Assembly: GCF_024868665.1 (NCBI RefSeq)
Contig: NC_079899.1
Location: 2,042 to 66,041 of the forward strand
Source: Triplophysa rosa
Taxonomy: Eukaryota > Chordata > Actinopteri > Cypriniformes > Nemacheilidae
Direction of reading: 5' to 3'
Length of the DNA: 64,000 nt
Position numbers and translations under genes: made by a program. Below the pieces are notes generated by a model. That model had not been told where the DNA came from and ran no database searches. It saw nothing but the letters and a program-made list of their open reading frames with translations. This document shows positions 37,201-52,200 of the stretch, in pieces. The first letter of the stretch is position 1; each line of letters opens with the position of its first letter.

Positions 37201-40200
37201 TTCAAGAGGTTTACGCATTATTTTATGTTTGCTAATCCGGGGGACAGACACAGTCTCTATTTTGTGATGTTTGGGAGAACGGATTACTACATGTTGTACA
37301 TTTTGTGTATTCTGCGACGTGAGACGGCAAGCAGACAGTTGGTTAAGCCATACTGTCTGCTCCCTGACCTGGGCCCCAGCGAGTCAAGTTTTAGCATTAG
37401 CATTAAGACTTTTTGCCATATTTCTAGACAGGATGGAAGTCCCAGCCCAGGAGGGATGGAGACCATCTCGTTTCAACAGGTCAGGTCTGCCCTCAAAACT
37501 CTTCCAGTTATTTATAAAAACTATATCATTCTGCAGGCACCACTCAGACAACCAGCCATTTAGTGATGATAATCTGCTATAAATCTCATCACCACGATAA
37601 GCAGTGAGGGGGCCAGAGAATATTACAGTGTCTGACATCATGCTTGCGAGCTCACACACCTCTTTAATGTTATCTTTTGTGATCTCCGATTGACGGAGTC
37701 GAACATCATTTGTGCCGACGTGAATGACAATCTTACTGAATTTACGATTAGCCTTAGCCAGCACATTTAAATTTGACTTGATGTCAGGCGCTCTGGCTCC
37801 CGGTAAACATTTGACTATGGTGGCTGGTGCCTCTATGTTAACGTTCCGAACAATAGAATCACCGATAACTAGGGCACTTTCAGCAGGTTTCTCAGTCGGT
37901 GCGTCACTGAGGGGGGAAACCTGTTCGAGACTGTAATTGGAACGGATGAGTGATGTTTTGTCCTGCGACTACGCCGTCTCACAGTCACAAAGTTTCCCAG
38001 CTGCGGGGGATTTTCAACCGGAACCGAGCTGTGTGCGCTAATGTTGCTCGCATCCAAAGTGTTTTCTATCGTCGTTAAACTCTTACTATCCTCAGATAAA
38101 GATAGGATGCGAGACTCTAATTCTAAGATCTTCTCTGTCAGCCTAACTATTTCCCTGCATTTATCGCATATAAAACCCTCGCAGCTGACAGAGAAGGCTA
38201 AACTAAACATATGACATGAGGTGCAAGTAACAATAATAGGAATAGAAGCCATAACTCACCCGGTTTGAAGTGCAATTCCAACTTACCAAGGTTGCTCAAT
38301 GAATCGTAGTATACTCGCTTAAAAAGAGAAACAGTTAGCACACAAGACAAACCAGAGGCAAGATGATATTCCACAGTGTAAACAGAAAGCAAGCTAACAC
38401 GCTATTGCTATGCTAGCGGCGTTAAGTTAATTATCACTTTTGGTTTAGAATCTTCAAGTAAATGACAAAAGCAGGGTTATTGAGATATCAGGATAAGTTA
38501 GCAACGACAATGATAAGTAACGATAATAAAATACACTAATATTAGAGCGAAGTGTGGGGATACAAACAAACCGCCGGCAGCGATGCAGACAGGAACCGGA
38601 AGCAACAGGAACCAGAACGAGAGGAAACAGAACAGGAAACAGAACGAAAGCACAATTCGCCTGGACTATGCTGAGCCCTTTACAGTTATGTTTCCACGTG
38701 AGCCTGGTTCAACACGACACGATTACAAACTGTTTGTGTTCTCGGCTCGGAATTTTCAGCACGGTTCTATAAGGGGCTGTGTCCACGAGGCACATTTACG
38801 GGGCTGTGTCCACCGAGGCGCATTTACCGAGGTGCATTTACGCGGCTGAAAACGGCAGGAGCTTGGCTGAAAACGCCAGCTGCAGGCAGAGGTGTATTAA
38901 GGACCTCATGGTGCCCCTGGGCAACAGCCCCAGAGGTGCCCCCCATCAACCCACCACCCACACGCAAGAATCCACTCATTAAAAGATTTATATATTAAAA
39001 TATTTCATAAGAATGAAACTCAGCAATTTACAACATACTATTTTACAAGAATTACACATTAACATGATACTTTTGTAGAATAGAACAAAAAAAAAACTAT
39101 TTTCCATTAAGTATTTTTAACAATTAGGCCTACTGTAGTTAAGGGGCACCTGCTTTCTGTTGTAATGTTACATTTCAGGTTTTGATGTAATGAAAAAAAA
39201 CCACTAACATTTTTTAACAGGTGTAAATGTTGTGCGTGCCACAAAGTGGGGGTACAGGGACACACACACACACTATAGTTTGCATGCATGTATTCACATT
39301 AGGGGGACAATGGAACAATGTACATATTTTCAGGACATTGGGACTTTAATTCACCAAAGTGGCATTCACCAGATTACAATGTATAGCAAGGTTATTCATA
39401 AAAATAACATGAAACGTTACGTTATTGTTACTATTTTAACTGCTATACAGTTATTCAAACGCTCTTTTTAAGCACAGTATGTGTATATTCTTCTTACTAA
39501 ATGATCACATAAGTACTGCGATAAAAGTGTACTCCACTAAAAAGGACACATATGAATTGATTGCTATAGTGATGACACCGTTCTTCACTTTCACATTAAA
39601 ACCCAGGTTTGGACCTTAAATAGTGGCCTTACCTCCACGTACTATTAGCATATATTATCGGCACTATAACATCTTATTTCTGACGCATGCCATGTATATA
39701 CAGGTGCTGGTCATATAATTAGAATATCATCAAAAAGTTGATTTATTTCACTAATTCCATTCAGAAAGTGAAACTTGTATATTATATTCATTCATTATAC
39801 ACAGACTGATATATTTCAAATGTTTATTTCTTTTAATTTGATGATTATAACTGACAACTAATGAAAATCCCAAATTCAGTATCTCAGAAAATTAGAATAT
39901 TATTTAAGACCAATACAAAGAAAGGATTTTTAGAAATCTTGGCCAACTGAAAAGTATGAACATAAAAAGTATGAGCATGTACAGCACTCAATACTTAGTT
40001 GGGGCTCCTTTTACCTGAATTACTGCAGCAATGCGGCGTGGCATGGAGTGGATCAGTCTGTGGCACTGCTCAGGTGTTATGAGAGCCCAGGTTGGTCTGA
40101 TAGTGGCCTTCAGCTCTTCTGCATTGTTGGGTCTGGCATATCGCATCTACTACATTTATTTATTTTTACATTTATTTATTTCTACATTTATTTATTTATG

Positions 40201-43200
40201 TATTTCTTTGTCTGTATGCTAATGAGTGGGGGCGTGTTTCACCTCAGACATTAGCAATCGATCTCAGAGCGGCGGTGCTGAAGCTTTGAGGCCACAGGGA
40301 CACCTTGTCATTTAATATCACCCTAACTGTATGTAGATAGGGTTACCACACATAGCCTACATACTCTTTATTAGGGACATTGCCGTAAAACATTATTCGG
40401 TCGAGATTTCTAAAATGTCTTTGCACACATGAACAGAAACTGCACAACAACAGGTCTGCTATGAGACACTTGGAAGAATACACTTGGACATGGAAGCGCG
40501 TGAAATTATCCACTAGTGATCACATTTATTGTAAATGCGCTGGATGGAGCTGATAAGAACTTGAGTTGTTTGTCGATGAGACTCGCACAAACCAGCTCAG
40601 AACGCCGAGAGAAACCAGCGCATTTCACTGAAGTCTACGCAAGCATTATGATCAATGCGTTTGAAACGCGTCTGCAAATACAGTTTACATTCGCGTTTCC
40701 TAACTTTGCAATGCATAACACGTGGCATTTCGAATGCTTAAATTATAACGCATATTTCCATAGGCGTAATTTGCGGGTGGACGGGTGGGTCATGTCCCCA
40801 CCACTTTTTGCCAAAGTCAATTTTGTTGCTTTGTAAGCAGAGGCAATTTCTAACAACTCCGCCCATCAGTTTCAGATTGGAATAGACAAAGTGTAAGAAA
40901 CGCACACGAACATCAACTTCTCCAGTGGCGTAGAGCGTAAAGCGTGTGTTACCTACTTCATGTCGTCGTGGGTTCGGAACTGCTGTCCGCTGAACTTTTT
41001 CCCTGTCACATATCAGATTGTAAAGGTATTTATTTGTAATAAACGATGAAAATATTTGAAAATGGCTGTTCAAGTCATACATGTACCAAACATTTTGCGC
41101 TTAATTGCACTTTGATGCTATATATTCGTCCTTATTGTTCTCGACATGCCGTTGCTATCGTCTATTGCAAGATTAATTACATTTTGATACTTGATAGAAA
41201 ACTCAAATAAATGGAAAAAGTCACAACTTTGTAGTTTCATGAGTTCAAAACAAAATTTAGAAAGTTTGTTGTATATTTGTAGCCTATCTGGCAATGCCCG
41301 TATAATAAGTGAAAATAAGATTTTTTTAAAGATATTATTTTTCCATCTGTTTCCCCTGTATAACTTACTTGAATGTTTGTCCTTATTAGCAGGGGGTTCC
41401 CAAACGTCTCAATCCTTGACCCAGCAACAGGTAATCTGTGTTAAACACACATTTTTAACATGGGGAAAATACATTCGTTTCAGTAGTTTTTATTTTATCA
41501 CAAATTAATACGTTTAATTACGTACGGCAACAGCCATCCTTACATATAATAAAGCACAACATGCTTTAAATGATCTATTAATGAAAACATGATATAGTTT
41601 AAAAACAAATGGAAGCAGATCTGATATGTGGAAATTTAGAATAGTGAGTTTAGCGGATTCGTACGGTGGCGTATTGCTGCCACGTATTTTTCCACTCAAT
41701 TATGTCGTTAAAACGAGATAATATGTCGTTTAAACGAAATAATATTTCGTTTTAACGACATATTTGAGTGGAAAAAATAAAATGTAAGTGGCAGCAATAC
41801 ACCACCGTAGTAAAGGGATAATATGACGTCTCATAATAATTACACATTAATCTATTACGTGAAAGTGACATGTTTTCTAGCTGGACATAGGTAAAATGTC
41901 ATGTTTTCGAACCACGGCCCGCTGTACGGTACACTAAAAAAATCCGTAAAAATAGGGCACAATATACTGTATTAATATGAAGGAATTTTCTGTATTCATT
42001 TTTACAGTTGTTTTACCTGTATTTTACATTTTGCACTGCATTAAATTGCATTTTAGCATTAACGGAAATGTCCATAAAATAAAGGAAAATGTACTGGTAA
42101 TTTTCTGCAACTACTTTATCCGTTTTTTTACGGGATTTCTTTTTTACAGTGTAGCCAAAATCAAGAGAGCGATTTCTCTTCTGAGTTGTGCTTACGGATA
42201 CAGAATATTTAATAAATGTTTGACTGACAACAAATCCAGCCTGAATACATTTCAGATGTAGTAGTTTATATCCACGAAGCTTCCCATAACGGTCTAGTTC
42301 ATCAACGAGGAATAATGCCACTTCCAATGGGTCCGCTCAGCTACCACAGTGACGACCGGACCATATTCGTTGCCACGACGTACCAAATAACGTTTATGGG
42401 ACGTGACGAGTACATCCCAACAACCAAACAGTTAAAATCGTTTTTATAATTGTATTTAAACACATCGTCCCTCGCATGGAGGATTAAATTAATTTGTGAT
42501 TTAATCTGTGCATTAAAGATTCAATTTTATGCATAATTTAAATAATTTTCTAGTTAAATATGTATTATACAAAATATGACGATTAATAAAACTTAACACA
42601 GCACTGTACATCAGCATCAGACACTTTATTCAGATAGGCTACTGAAGTAAATGACATAAATAACCAAAGACTTCAACTCAATGTAGAGGATTCAAAGCAG
42701 ATATTTATTGACAAAGATTAATAAATATTATCTTTAAGCTTAATATTACATTCTTGTTTTACCACAAGTTTAGCAGGATGTCCGTTTTTTAGATACAACT
42801 ATCAAAAGCTTCTTCAGTCACACTCGCAAACATCAGGGTCCGTTCATTTAAACGCGCCAAATCGATCGAAAATGTGTTTACTCTCACATCTGTGAGGTAT
42901 AAAGAAAAAAAGTTAAATAACCGTTAATGTTTTAATGATGCCAGAGTGTGGCTCTTTGCAGAACAGAGAACGCGCGTGCTGGACAAGCGCGCGCATTAAA
43001 TAAATAGGAACAGTTTTAATTGTTTTATCTTATTAAACTCCAGTTTAATAGCTCAGTTAATAGCACCAGTTCAGTTAATGAACCATCTCGTCAAAAAACT
43101 GAATTAATTTACCGAATTCATGCAATTCCGTTTGAATTGTCTATTAATGAAACCAGTGAGAAAAATATGTTGTTTAAAATGATATAATATCTCGTTAAAA

Positions 43201-46200
43201 CGGGAAAAATATGACGTTTACACAAGAAAATTATTTCGTTTAAACGACATATTATCTCGTTTTAACGACATAATTGAGTGGAAAAATACGTGGCAGCAAT
43301 ACGCCACCGTACGAATCCGCTAAACTCACTATTCTAAATTTCCACATATCAGATCTGCTTCCATTTGTTTTTAAACTATATCATGTTTTCATTAATAGAT
43401 CATTTAAAGCATGTTGTGCTTTATTATATGTAAGGATGGCTGTTGCCGTACGTAATTAAACGTATTAATTTGTGATAAAATAAAAACTACTGAAACGAAT
43501 GTGTTTTCCCCATGTTAAAAATGTGTGTTTGACACAGATTACCTGTTGCTGGGTCAAGGATTGAGAGGTTTGGGAACCCCCTGCTAATAAGGACAAACAT
43601 TCAAGTAAGTTATACAGGGGAAACAGATGGAAAAATAATATCTTTAAAAAAAAATCTTATTTTCACTTATCATACGGGCATTGACAGATAGGCTTCAAAT
43701 ATACAACAAACTTTCTAAATTTTGATTTGAACTCATGAAACTACAAGGTTGTGACTTTTTCCATTTATTTGAGTTTTCTATCAAGTATCAAAATGTAATT
43801 AATCTTGCAATAGACGATAGCAACGGCATGTCGAGAACAATAAGGACGAATATATACAGTAGCATCAAAGTGCAATTAAGCGCAAAATGTTTGGTACATG
43901 TATGACTTGAACAGCCATTTTCAAATATTTTCATCGTTTAATACAAATAAATACCTTTACAATCTGATATGTGACAGGGAAAAAGTTCAGCGGACAGCAG
44001 TCCCGAACCCACAACGACATGAAGTAGGTAACAGACGCTCTAAGCCACTGGAGAAGTTGATGTTCGTGTGCATTTCTTACACTTTGTCTATTCCAATCTG
44101 AAACTGATGGGCGGAGTTGTTAGAAATGGCCTCTGCTTACAAAGCAACAAAATTGACTTTGGCAAAAAGTGGTGGGGACATGACCCACCCGTCCACCCGC
44201 AAATTACGCCTATGGAAATATGCGTTATAATTTAGGCATTCGAAATGCCACGTGTTATGCATTGCAATGTTAGGAAACGCGAATGTAAACTGTATTTGCA
44301 GACGCGTTTCAAACGCATTGATCATAATGCTTGCGTAGACTTCAGTGAAATGCGCTGGTTTCTCTCGGCGTTCTGAGCTGGTTTGTGCGAGTCTCATCGA
44401 CAAACAACTCAAGTTCTTATCAGCTCCATCCAGCGCATTTACAATAAATGTGATCACTAGTGGATAATTTCACGCTCTTCCATGTCCAAGTGTACTCTTC
44501 CAAGCGTCTCATAGTAGACCTGTTGTTGTGCAGTTTCTGTTCATGTGTGCAAAGACATTTTAGAAATCTCGACCGAATAATGTTTTACAGCAATGTCCCT
44601 AATAAAGAGTATGTAGGCTATGTGTGGTAACCCTATCTACATACAGTTAGGGTGATATTAAATGACTCGATTGCCTTCTCTATGCAACTTCGTCAACCTC
44701 GTTTCGTTTGGTCACACCACAAGGTGTCCCTGTGGCCTCAAAGCTTCAGCACCGCCACTCTGAGATCGATTGCTAATGTCTGAGGTGAAACACGCCCCCA
44801 CTCATTAGCATACAGACAAAGAAATACATAAATAAATAAATGTATAAATAAATAAATGTAAAAATAAATAAATGTAGGAATAAATACATACATACATGAA
44901 TAAATGTGGAAATAAATACATGTATAAATAAATAAATGAAAAAATAAATAAGCGTGAAAAAATATATAATTACCCATAAATAAGGAAATAAAAGTATAAA
45001 TACTCATTTATTTTTGCTTTTTTACATTTCTTAATGGATTTATCTTTGTATTTATTTATTTTTAATATTGTCACTTTTGGAATTCCATAATGTGACCCTT
45101 CTTTCTTATTTTGTCGATGGAAGCACAGGCTCTAAGCCCTGGCTGCGTTTTCTGTGAAAAGGGGGCGGAGACTAGCAGCTCATTTGCACTTAAAGAGACG
45201 CACACCAAAACAGCGCGTTTCTCCTCTCCTTTAAAATTCTAAAGCAGCCCCCCCCGGCCAGGCAAATAGTGCAAAACAGTATGCAACAAATGGATAAGAA
45301 AATTCTAATGCTGTATATGAACACTGCACAATTATAAACGTGGGTTCTTTACAGTTGACATGTATGCGTTTATATATGTCTATTGTTACGTGTGATGATT
45401 CCTCACATCAGCACTGTGTTCTGTGGATCTGTTCTAAATCACATGAGTCATGTCCTTAACTCTGAGCTGATCAAGATCCAGTCGTGTGTATCCCGTCCTG
45501 CTTCTTCATCGGTGAGAACGGCGTCCCGCTGGAGGTCATCGCTGGCAGCGTCACGGCAGAGGAACTGACACAGAGAATCAACAAAGTCAGACAGGTGTGA
45601 GATCTTCTAAGCTCTGCCTTTCATGTGCTTCACACATGTACGTTTATTTAAAGCCATAGTTCAGCCCGGAATGAAAATGTGTTGTTTATTTACTCGCTCA
45701 GAACAATAAAGCAGATTTTTAGGTAAAGGCCTCTGTGGTTTAATGGGGTCTTCTACAAGCACATATATCCCGCGGCTCCTGGCTGAAAAAGATGGGCGGT
45801 ATTCTACAGCATCTGACAAACGTCCTGATCTGATCGCATGAATGAGGCATGTGCGATCTCAAAGAGGATCGGACAGCGGTGGGTTTACATAGTAGAGGGA
45901 GGACACGTGTGCAGATGTTCAGATGCGTGCGTCATTAATGCGACAGGAGGTTTGGCAGAAGCTGTAGAATACCGCTCATCATTTTATAATTGACGTTCAG
46001 TTTATTGGTCACCAGGAGCCGCGGGATCACGCTTGTGTTGGATATTTGTGCTATTAGAACTCTTGACCCCTAGAACCAAATTTACATCCATTATATGAAG
46101 CACAGAGGGCTGCGGATTTACCTCAAAATAATTCTTTATTGTTCTACGCGAGAAAAAATGTCACCTGCATCTCGGATGACCTCAGGGTGAGTAAATAAAC

Positions 46201-49200
46201 AACACATTTTCATTCTGGGCCGAACTATGGCTTTAAATGCACTGCTGGTCGGTGAGCTGTGAGTGATGTGCTGGAGGGAGATGCTGCGTTCCTGTAGTTG
46301 TGTGTTAACAGATCAGCGCTCGTGGCTTTGATTCCAGGGAAATGTACGGCTTGAATGTAGTGTAAATCACTTAGAAAGGCGTCTGCCAGATGCAGAAATG
46401 ATGAAGGGCAGATATTACCAGGCAGATATGGAAGTTTACAGTCGTAACACTCGACCCCAGCACAAGTTGTGAGTGTGTTAGTCGTGCTCATGTTTAACTG
46501 TGTCTGGACAGATGCACACGCAGCAGATGGATGGAGAGAGACCCCATCAGCCAGCGCTCGTCTCCCATGCATCAGACTGCAGCTCTGCCACATCTAAAGG
46601 TGACGCTCCAAACCAACATACGTGTTTGAATTCATGATTTGATTGCTTGTGGTGGTCCAGTGGCTGACGGGCGTCTGCTTGCAGAATCTCTGTCTGCGCC
46701 GGTGGAGGAAGCATCTGGACACCATGATAAAAGTCTCTCCTCAAAGGACATCCCTCAGTCTGAGGAACCCTTAGATGCCAAAGTGGAGAGGTGGGCGGAG
46801 CTACAGTGCACATGGATGCCTTTGACAGACATTTGTCTGCTGGCGTGTCTGAAGCTCAGACTAAAATGTCTTGATGGTATCTGTTTTCTGAATCCGCATC
46901 TGTAGGTTAACAAAGAAACTTGAGGAGAGACATAAAGAGACGAGAAAAGTAGAAGAGGAGGTAATGTTGTGCTCTGTGTGTGTGTGTTAGGATGGGCGAT
47001 ATGATATAGTTTGTGAAATACCGGTAGAAGTTCTCCCCACGATAGGACTTTGTCTTCCCACGATATAAAGCCTAAAGCCTAGTTGATGACTCATTTCTGC
47101 ATGAGACCCATTCACAGCTCTTATGCTGAGTGAAAACAGGCAGCGGGTGGCGGGTGGGAAGCTGAGGATGAGTCTTGTGAAGGATGGCACTGTAGATGCG
47201 TCCCAGTTAATGGTTTCTTTACTGCGTTGGTTAAATATGTGCTGATGGTCATAATACATTAAAACAGAGCAACATTTCATTTGGTCAAAAGTTCTGAGGC
47301 TCTCAAGACTACATGCAGCTACAATCATGGCCTCCTAATAATCCCCACCCTCTCAATTCTCTCAGTCTCTGGCTTTATTTATCCTGATATAGTTATGAGG
47401 CCGTATCGCCCACCCCTCCGTGTGTGATGTAACATTCTACATCATATGATCTCACCAAAGGAAACTTCCATCGCCTGCTGACTTCATTTCCTTGTTTACG
47501 TTGTCAGTTTTCTGACTGCGTTTCTTTCTTGGTGGTATTTTTATTTGAGCATGTTTGCGTTGTCTAAATGTTTGCTGGGTTATGAGGTTGTTTTCAATTC
47601 TAATGCTGTTCCTGTCACATGTGCAGAATGTGCTGAAGAAGGAGGTGGACAGATGGAAGTTAGGCAAAGAGGTGCTGGACTACAAGAGGAAACAGGAGGA
47701 GGAGAAAACCAAACGTCTGCTGGAGGAGAGAAACCGTGAGAAAGCGGAAGAGAGAGCGGCCAGAGAGCGAGTCAAACAGCAGATCGCTCTGGTGACGTCT
47801 TTGTTTCGTGTCACGTGATAAAGTTCATTCACGTTCTGGGGATACAGAGAAACGCAGCATTGAAGGGGTCTGTTTGTGGTGTTGTGCGGTCAGATGACAG
47901 CGGCTGATGTTTGTGGTTTTGTTCTACAGGACCGTGCAGACAGAGCCACCCGTTACTCTCAGGTCCAGCAGGAGGCAGAAGCGGCCAGATTAACGGCTCT
48001 ACAGGCCAGAGCGGCCGAAGATGAAGCCAAGAGAGAAGCCACACATCGAGAGAGAAGGTGCCTAACCACTTCTGTAACGCTGTCTAACAGTAATATTTGT
48101 CAGCGTGGAGGCAGCAAAACGTGAAAATCCAAAGGATTCATTTCTTCCATGAGTTTACTGATATAACGGGAGTGTTGTTCACCTGCTCATGTGAAAGAGT
48201 CTTCTTCTAATGTAAACACGCACATGGATTGATGATGCATTGCACTGTCACTTACTTCCTGTGTGTGTTGTAATGAAGAGTGCACGGTGAATATTAGGGC
48301 TGTGTATTGGCAAGTGCCTCCCGATACGATACATATCACGATAGATGGAGTTTGGGTTCCTCGCCACAGCAGAGCAGTGCAGTGTTGGCTTGCTCACCGG
48401 GAGACTGCATTTATTCATTTATTCATTTATTTATTAGATATTATTTATTATAATGATCTTGCTTGGTCTATAAACACCATGCACTGTGCTGTGTTTTACC
48501 TTTCTGTGTTTTTCTTATTTGCTCCTGTAAAGCTGCTTTGGAACAATGCACATTGTGAAAAGTGCTATATAAATAAAATTGAATTGAATTGAATAGATGG
48601 GTCACGATATAATATATTGCTATGTATTTCGATACGATACACATTTGCGATAGATTGCAATACTTTAAATAGAAACTGTAAAAAGTAGAGGTAGAAATAC
48701 AACATGCTGTGCACCAGCGGGGGTTTTCTGTGAGGATAAGTGTAAAAACATCCCTTACCTCTGCAGAGTGTGCGATGCATGGACCTTTAGATCAGAGGTT
48801 TGGCTTCTCAAACTGTGGGTCGCGCCCCTCAAGTGGGTAGCACAGGGGAATAAGGCGGCTCACGCAAGTCACTTGTCTGTTGTGGTGCATTACAGTTAAA
48901 ACACTGAACATGGGCAGAATGAAACCTCTGCTTCATCCGTGCTGTAAATGTGCTGGTGTCACATCCGTGAAAGCACAATAAATGTCATTGTTACTTTTCT
49001 TAATAAACTTTTTATCTAATGCGCTGCAGTAGCCAAGTGACTTGTGTCATGACTTGAGATGCTACAAACAGCATTATTTGATATAACTCATTACTCCATG
49101 ACTTCTTTTGAAAACCAAAGCACACCCACACATCAGCTCGGAGAGATCGAAGTGTTCTTATATTTTTCGCCATGCTCGCTTCCACTAACTTTTGGCCGTA

Positions 49201-52200
49201 TGTATATGACATGATTTAAAAAAAATTATCTATAGTAGAGGTATCACTATCGATACATTATTGAAAAAATATATATATGTATCGATATTTTTGCACAGCC
49301 CTAATGAATACATTGTGACGGTGAATAGTTTGTTTGTTCACTGTCACATTTTGTGTTGAAGTTGCAAATACAGTATTCTCCCAGCGCTTTGAAATCAGTG
49401 ATCCAGAGCAGCTGCTTGTATGTTTGATATTTCATCTCTGCTTCTCTTTCAGCGCTGTCGCCAGGATTCAGTTCCGTCTGCCCGACGGCTCATCCTTCAC
49501 TAACCAGTTTCCATCAGAGACGCGCCTGCAGGAAGCCAGACGATTTGTCGTGCAGGTCGGTTTCCATGGTGATGACCCGCGTTTGGAACAGACAGAGCAA
49601 TGTTAATGTTTCTCTTTAAGATGACTCGGAGAAGATTATTAAAAGTTTTCATTGGATGACTCGACACAGAAGCACATTTAGAACAAAATCACGTTGAACT
49701 ATTATGATGATAACATGAGCTAATAGAGTAAAACTGACAGTTACATAAATGCATAACCCACAACGAGATTTATATCGGCATATTATTGTATATATTGTTC
49801 TTCCTTTACATGGATATTTTCTTCCTTCTAACTGCGTGGATTAGCTCGATGTTACTGTTGTTTTCTCCAGTGTTGTCTTCACTGCCGTCACGTGTTCTAT
49901 AAATATCATCTGACTTTGGAGTTTTCATCACGTCTGTGTTGTGTCCTTTTACAGGAGGTTGGAAACAGGTACGGTCATTTCTCACTGGCCACCATGTTCC
50001 CCAGAAGAGAGTTCACAGCTGAAGATCTGGTGAGAAGTTTACTGGAGCTTGAGCTGGCACCCAGCGCCTCCATCGTCCTGCTTCCTGTGAGCAACACACC
50101 ACCGCCGCACACCCATCAGTGTCACTGACGGCAACATTACAATATCACGACACGTAGTCCAGTTAAACTACAGACATATACACTAACGTCATCATTAGGA
50201 TATATTACATCCAAAGATCCAATGAATGTCTGTTCATAAAGACATTACATTTGTACTCGTCTGATTTGATAAAAAGGAAAGAGAGACACGTCACTTCAGT
50301 CTGGTTGTTCTAAATTCATGTAAATGATTCATACGTTATTCAAGAGTGAATCAGTTTTGATTCAAGAGTAGAATGAGATGAGCTGTGTTTGCAGCCCAGT
50401 CTCTTTAGTCACGTGACATGAGATTATTCTGTTCCCAACAGCAGTCCAGTCGAGCATCCAACACTGTGATCCACTCGTCTGAGGGTGGGGGCATCTGGGT
50501 TGTGCTGGGATCTTTACTCTTTCCCCTGCTGGCCGTCTGGAGATTCATCACCAGCTTCTTGTTCCGGACGCCCCCTCCGCCTGCGTCTCCTCGCCCTCAG
50601 AATCAACACACGCCTAGCTCAGGCTCCTCCTCAGAACCAAAGCGGTATGTCTGTCTTTTCTGAATCCTGTTTAAAGTTCACTCTGATGAGATGATGTAAA
50701 AAAGCTCTAACTTTATTGAATGAATAAAATGCTGGATGCAACGATCCGATACTCTGGATCGGAATCGGGGCCGATACGGGTCATTTTGCCGGATCGGGTA
50801 TCGGACTGACGGGTTCCATTCAAATCCAGTCCGTTGCGTTACCTGGGGGTGTTACTCGTAAGCTTCAAAAGGACTATAAATCAGGAAACACCTTAAAAGT
50901 TCTCATGCACTGTATTACACGTCATGTATTTCGATAGCTTTATGCGAGGAATAAACCAATATAGCATCATTAAGAGACTCTGACCTCCGCTGGTGCTGTC
51001 ATCTGTCAATCTCCAGTCATCATGCATGTGTCCGGTAACAGACAGGATGTTATCATTATTCTTCATAATCACTAGATAACAGTCTATGGTTTTGTTTAAA
51101 ATGCATTTTGCCAGAGACGGTACTCGCTGTATTATATATATATATATATGATAAGTGTATTAGATTAAAGCACTGGAAGTGGTCTATGTTGTGCGTCATT
51201 CATACACAATAATTCTTTTTTTTTAACTGTTGGATGGATACGATGCACTATGTGTAAAACACACAACATATCTCTTCTCTTTGTGTTATAACTGTTTTGA
51301 ATTTGAGGAGCAAAGGTCCTCGCGACATCAGAAGGATCATCATCAGGACGCATCATTATGCGTTCGGGATGCTCGTGAGTGAAGCGTGGGCATTAAGCGC
51401 ATCGTTCTGCATCCGCAATGTGCATGAGCGAGTCTGTTCCACTATGCATCGGAGACTTTTATACGGTGATAGTTGTGTGCAATAAACAGAGATTTTAGTA
51501 TTTTACTCAAGTACATTTTTTAAGTATCTGTACTTTGAGACTTCATTGTAAGGCATTATATCATACTCCAGTGTGATATAATACAATTTATAAATACATT
51601 TGTATATGTTTTTTTACCTTTAATACAGTACTTAATTACATTAAAAAAATCCTACTTTTCTACATTTAAAAGCAAAAATACTTAAATAAAAGAAAGTGGT
51701 AGATTTTAATGTACTCAAGGATTCAAAGGTTAAAAACAACATTTATTTATGAAATGTAGTGGAGTAAAAAGCATGATGTGCTTTATAATGTAGGGAAGTA
51801 TTTTTTGTCTGAAGTAAAAACACTAAAGTACAGATATTTTAAAATGTACTTAAAAGTAAAAATGCTTAAGTACTATCCACCTCTGATAATGAAGGATAAA
51901 AATATATGCAATTCTACGTTGATCAAGAAAAACAGTGCTAGTATCGGATGAGGATCGGTATCGGCCGATACTCAGAATTCAGGTATCGGAATCGGCAAAG
52001 GAAAAAGTGGTATCAGTGCATCCCCATACGAGACACACACCCTTAAAGGCACAGCTAATAGCTGCGTATAGGTTAAGAATGATGATGTCCGTTTCTGTGT
52101 CTTGACTGAGTTTATCTCCTGCTGTAATTAAATACATCTGCCTTTTCCATGTAACCCACTTCATACACAAATAACACTTTTGGTCCTGTGACATTTCAGA

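Larger units (their letters stand above)
33384..38430 (-). mobile_element. L2/CR1-type LINE, near full length
   Basis: Read on the minus strand, a 5' UTR (about 38430-38253) precedes ORF1 (38252-37384, one frameshift), ORF2 (37251-34288, intact), and a 3' UTR (34287-33384) that carries a CA/GT microsatellite and ends in the agcgctatataaataaag tail with gttgag repeats. Copies of this 3' end occur at 1-400, 29821-31345 and 45230-45290. The 5' boundary is approximate. The insertion lies in intron 3 of ubxn4, in the opposite orientation to that gene. Confidence 0.88.

Noticed and set aside
40516..40836. 106-codon frame conserved in both inverted arms as a real gene
   Set aside because: Its conservation is explained by the near identity of the arms as a whole; there is no recognised domain and no start or splice evidence.
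44000..44065. Functional tRNA gene
   Set aside because: Only A-box and B-box-like words are present; no cloverleaf or acceptor stem forms. A SINE head is more likely.
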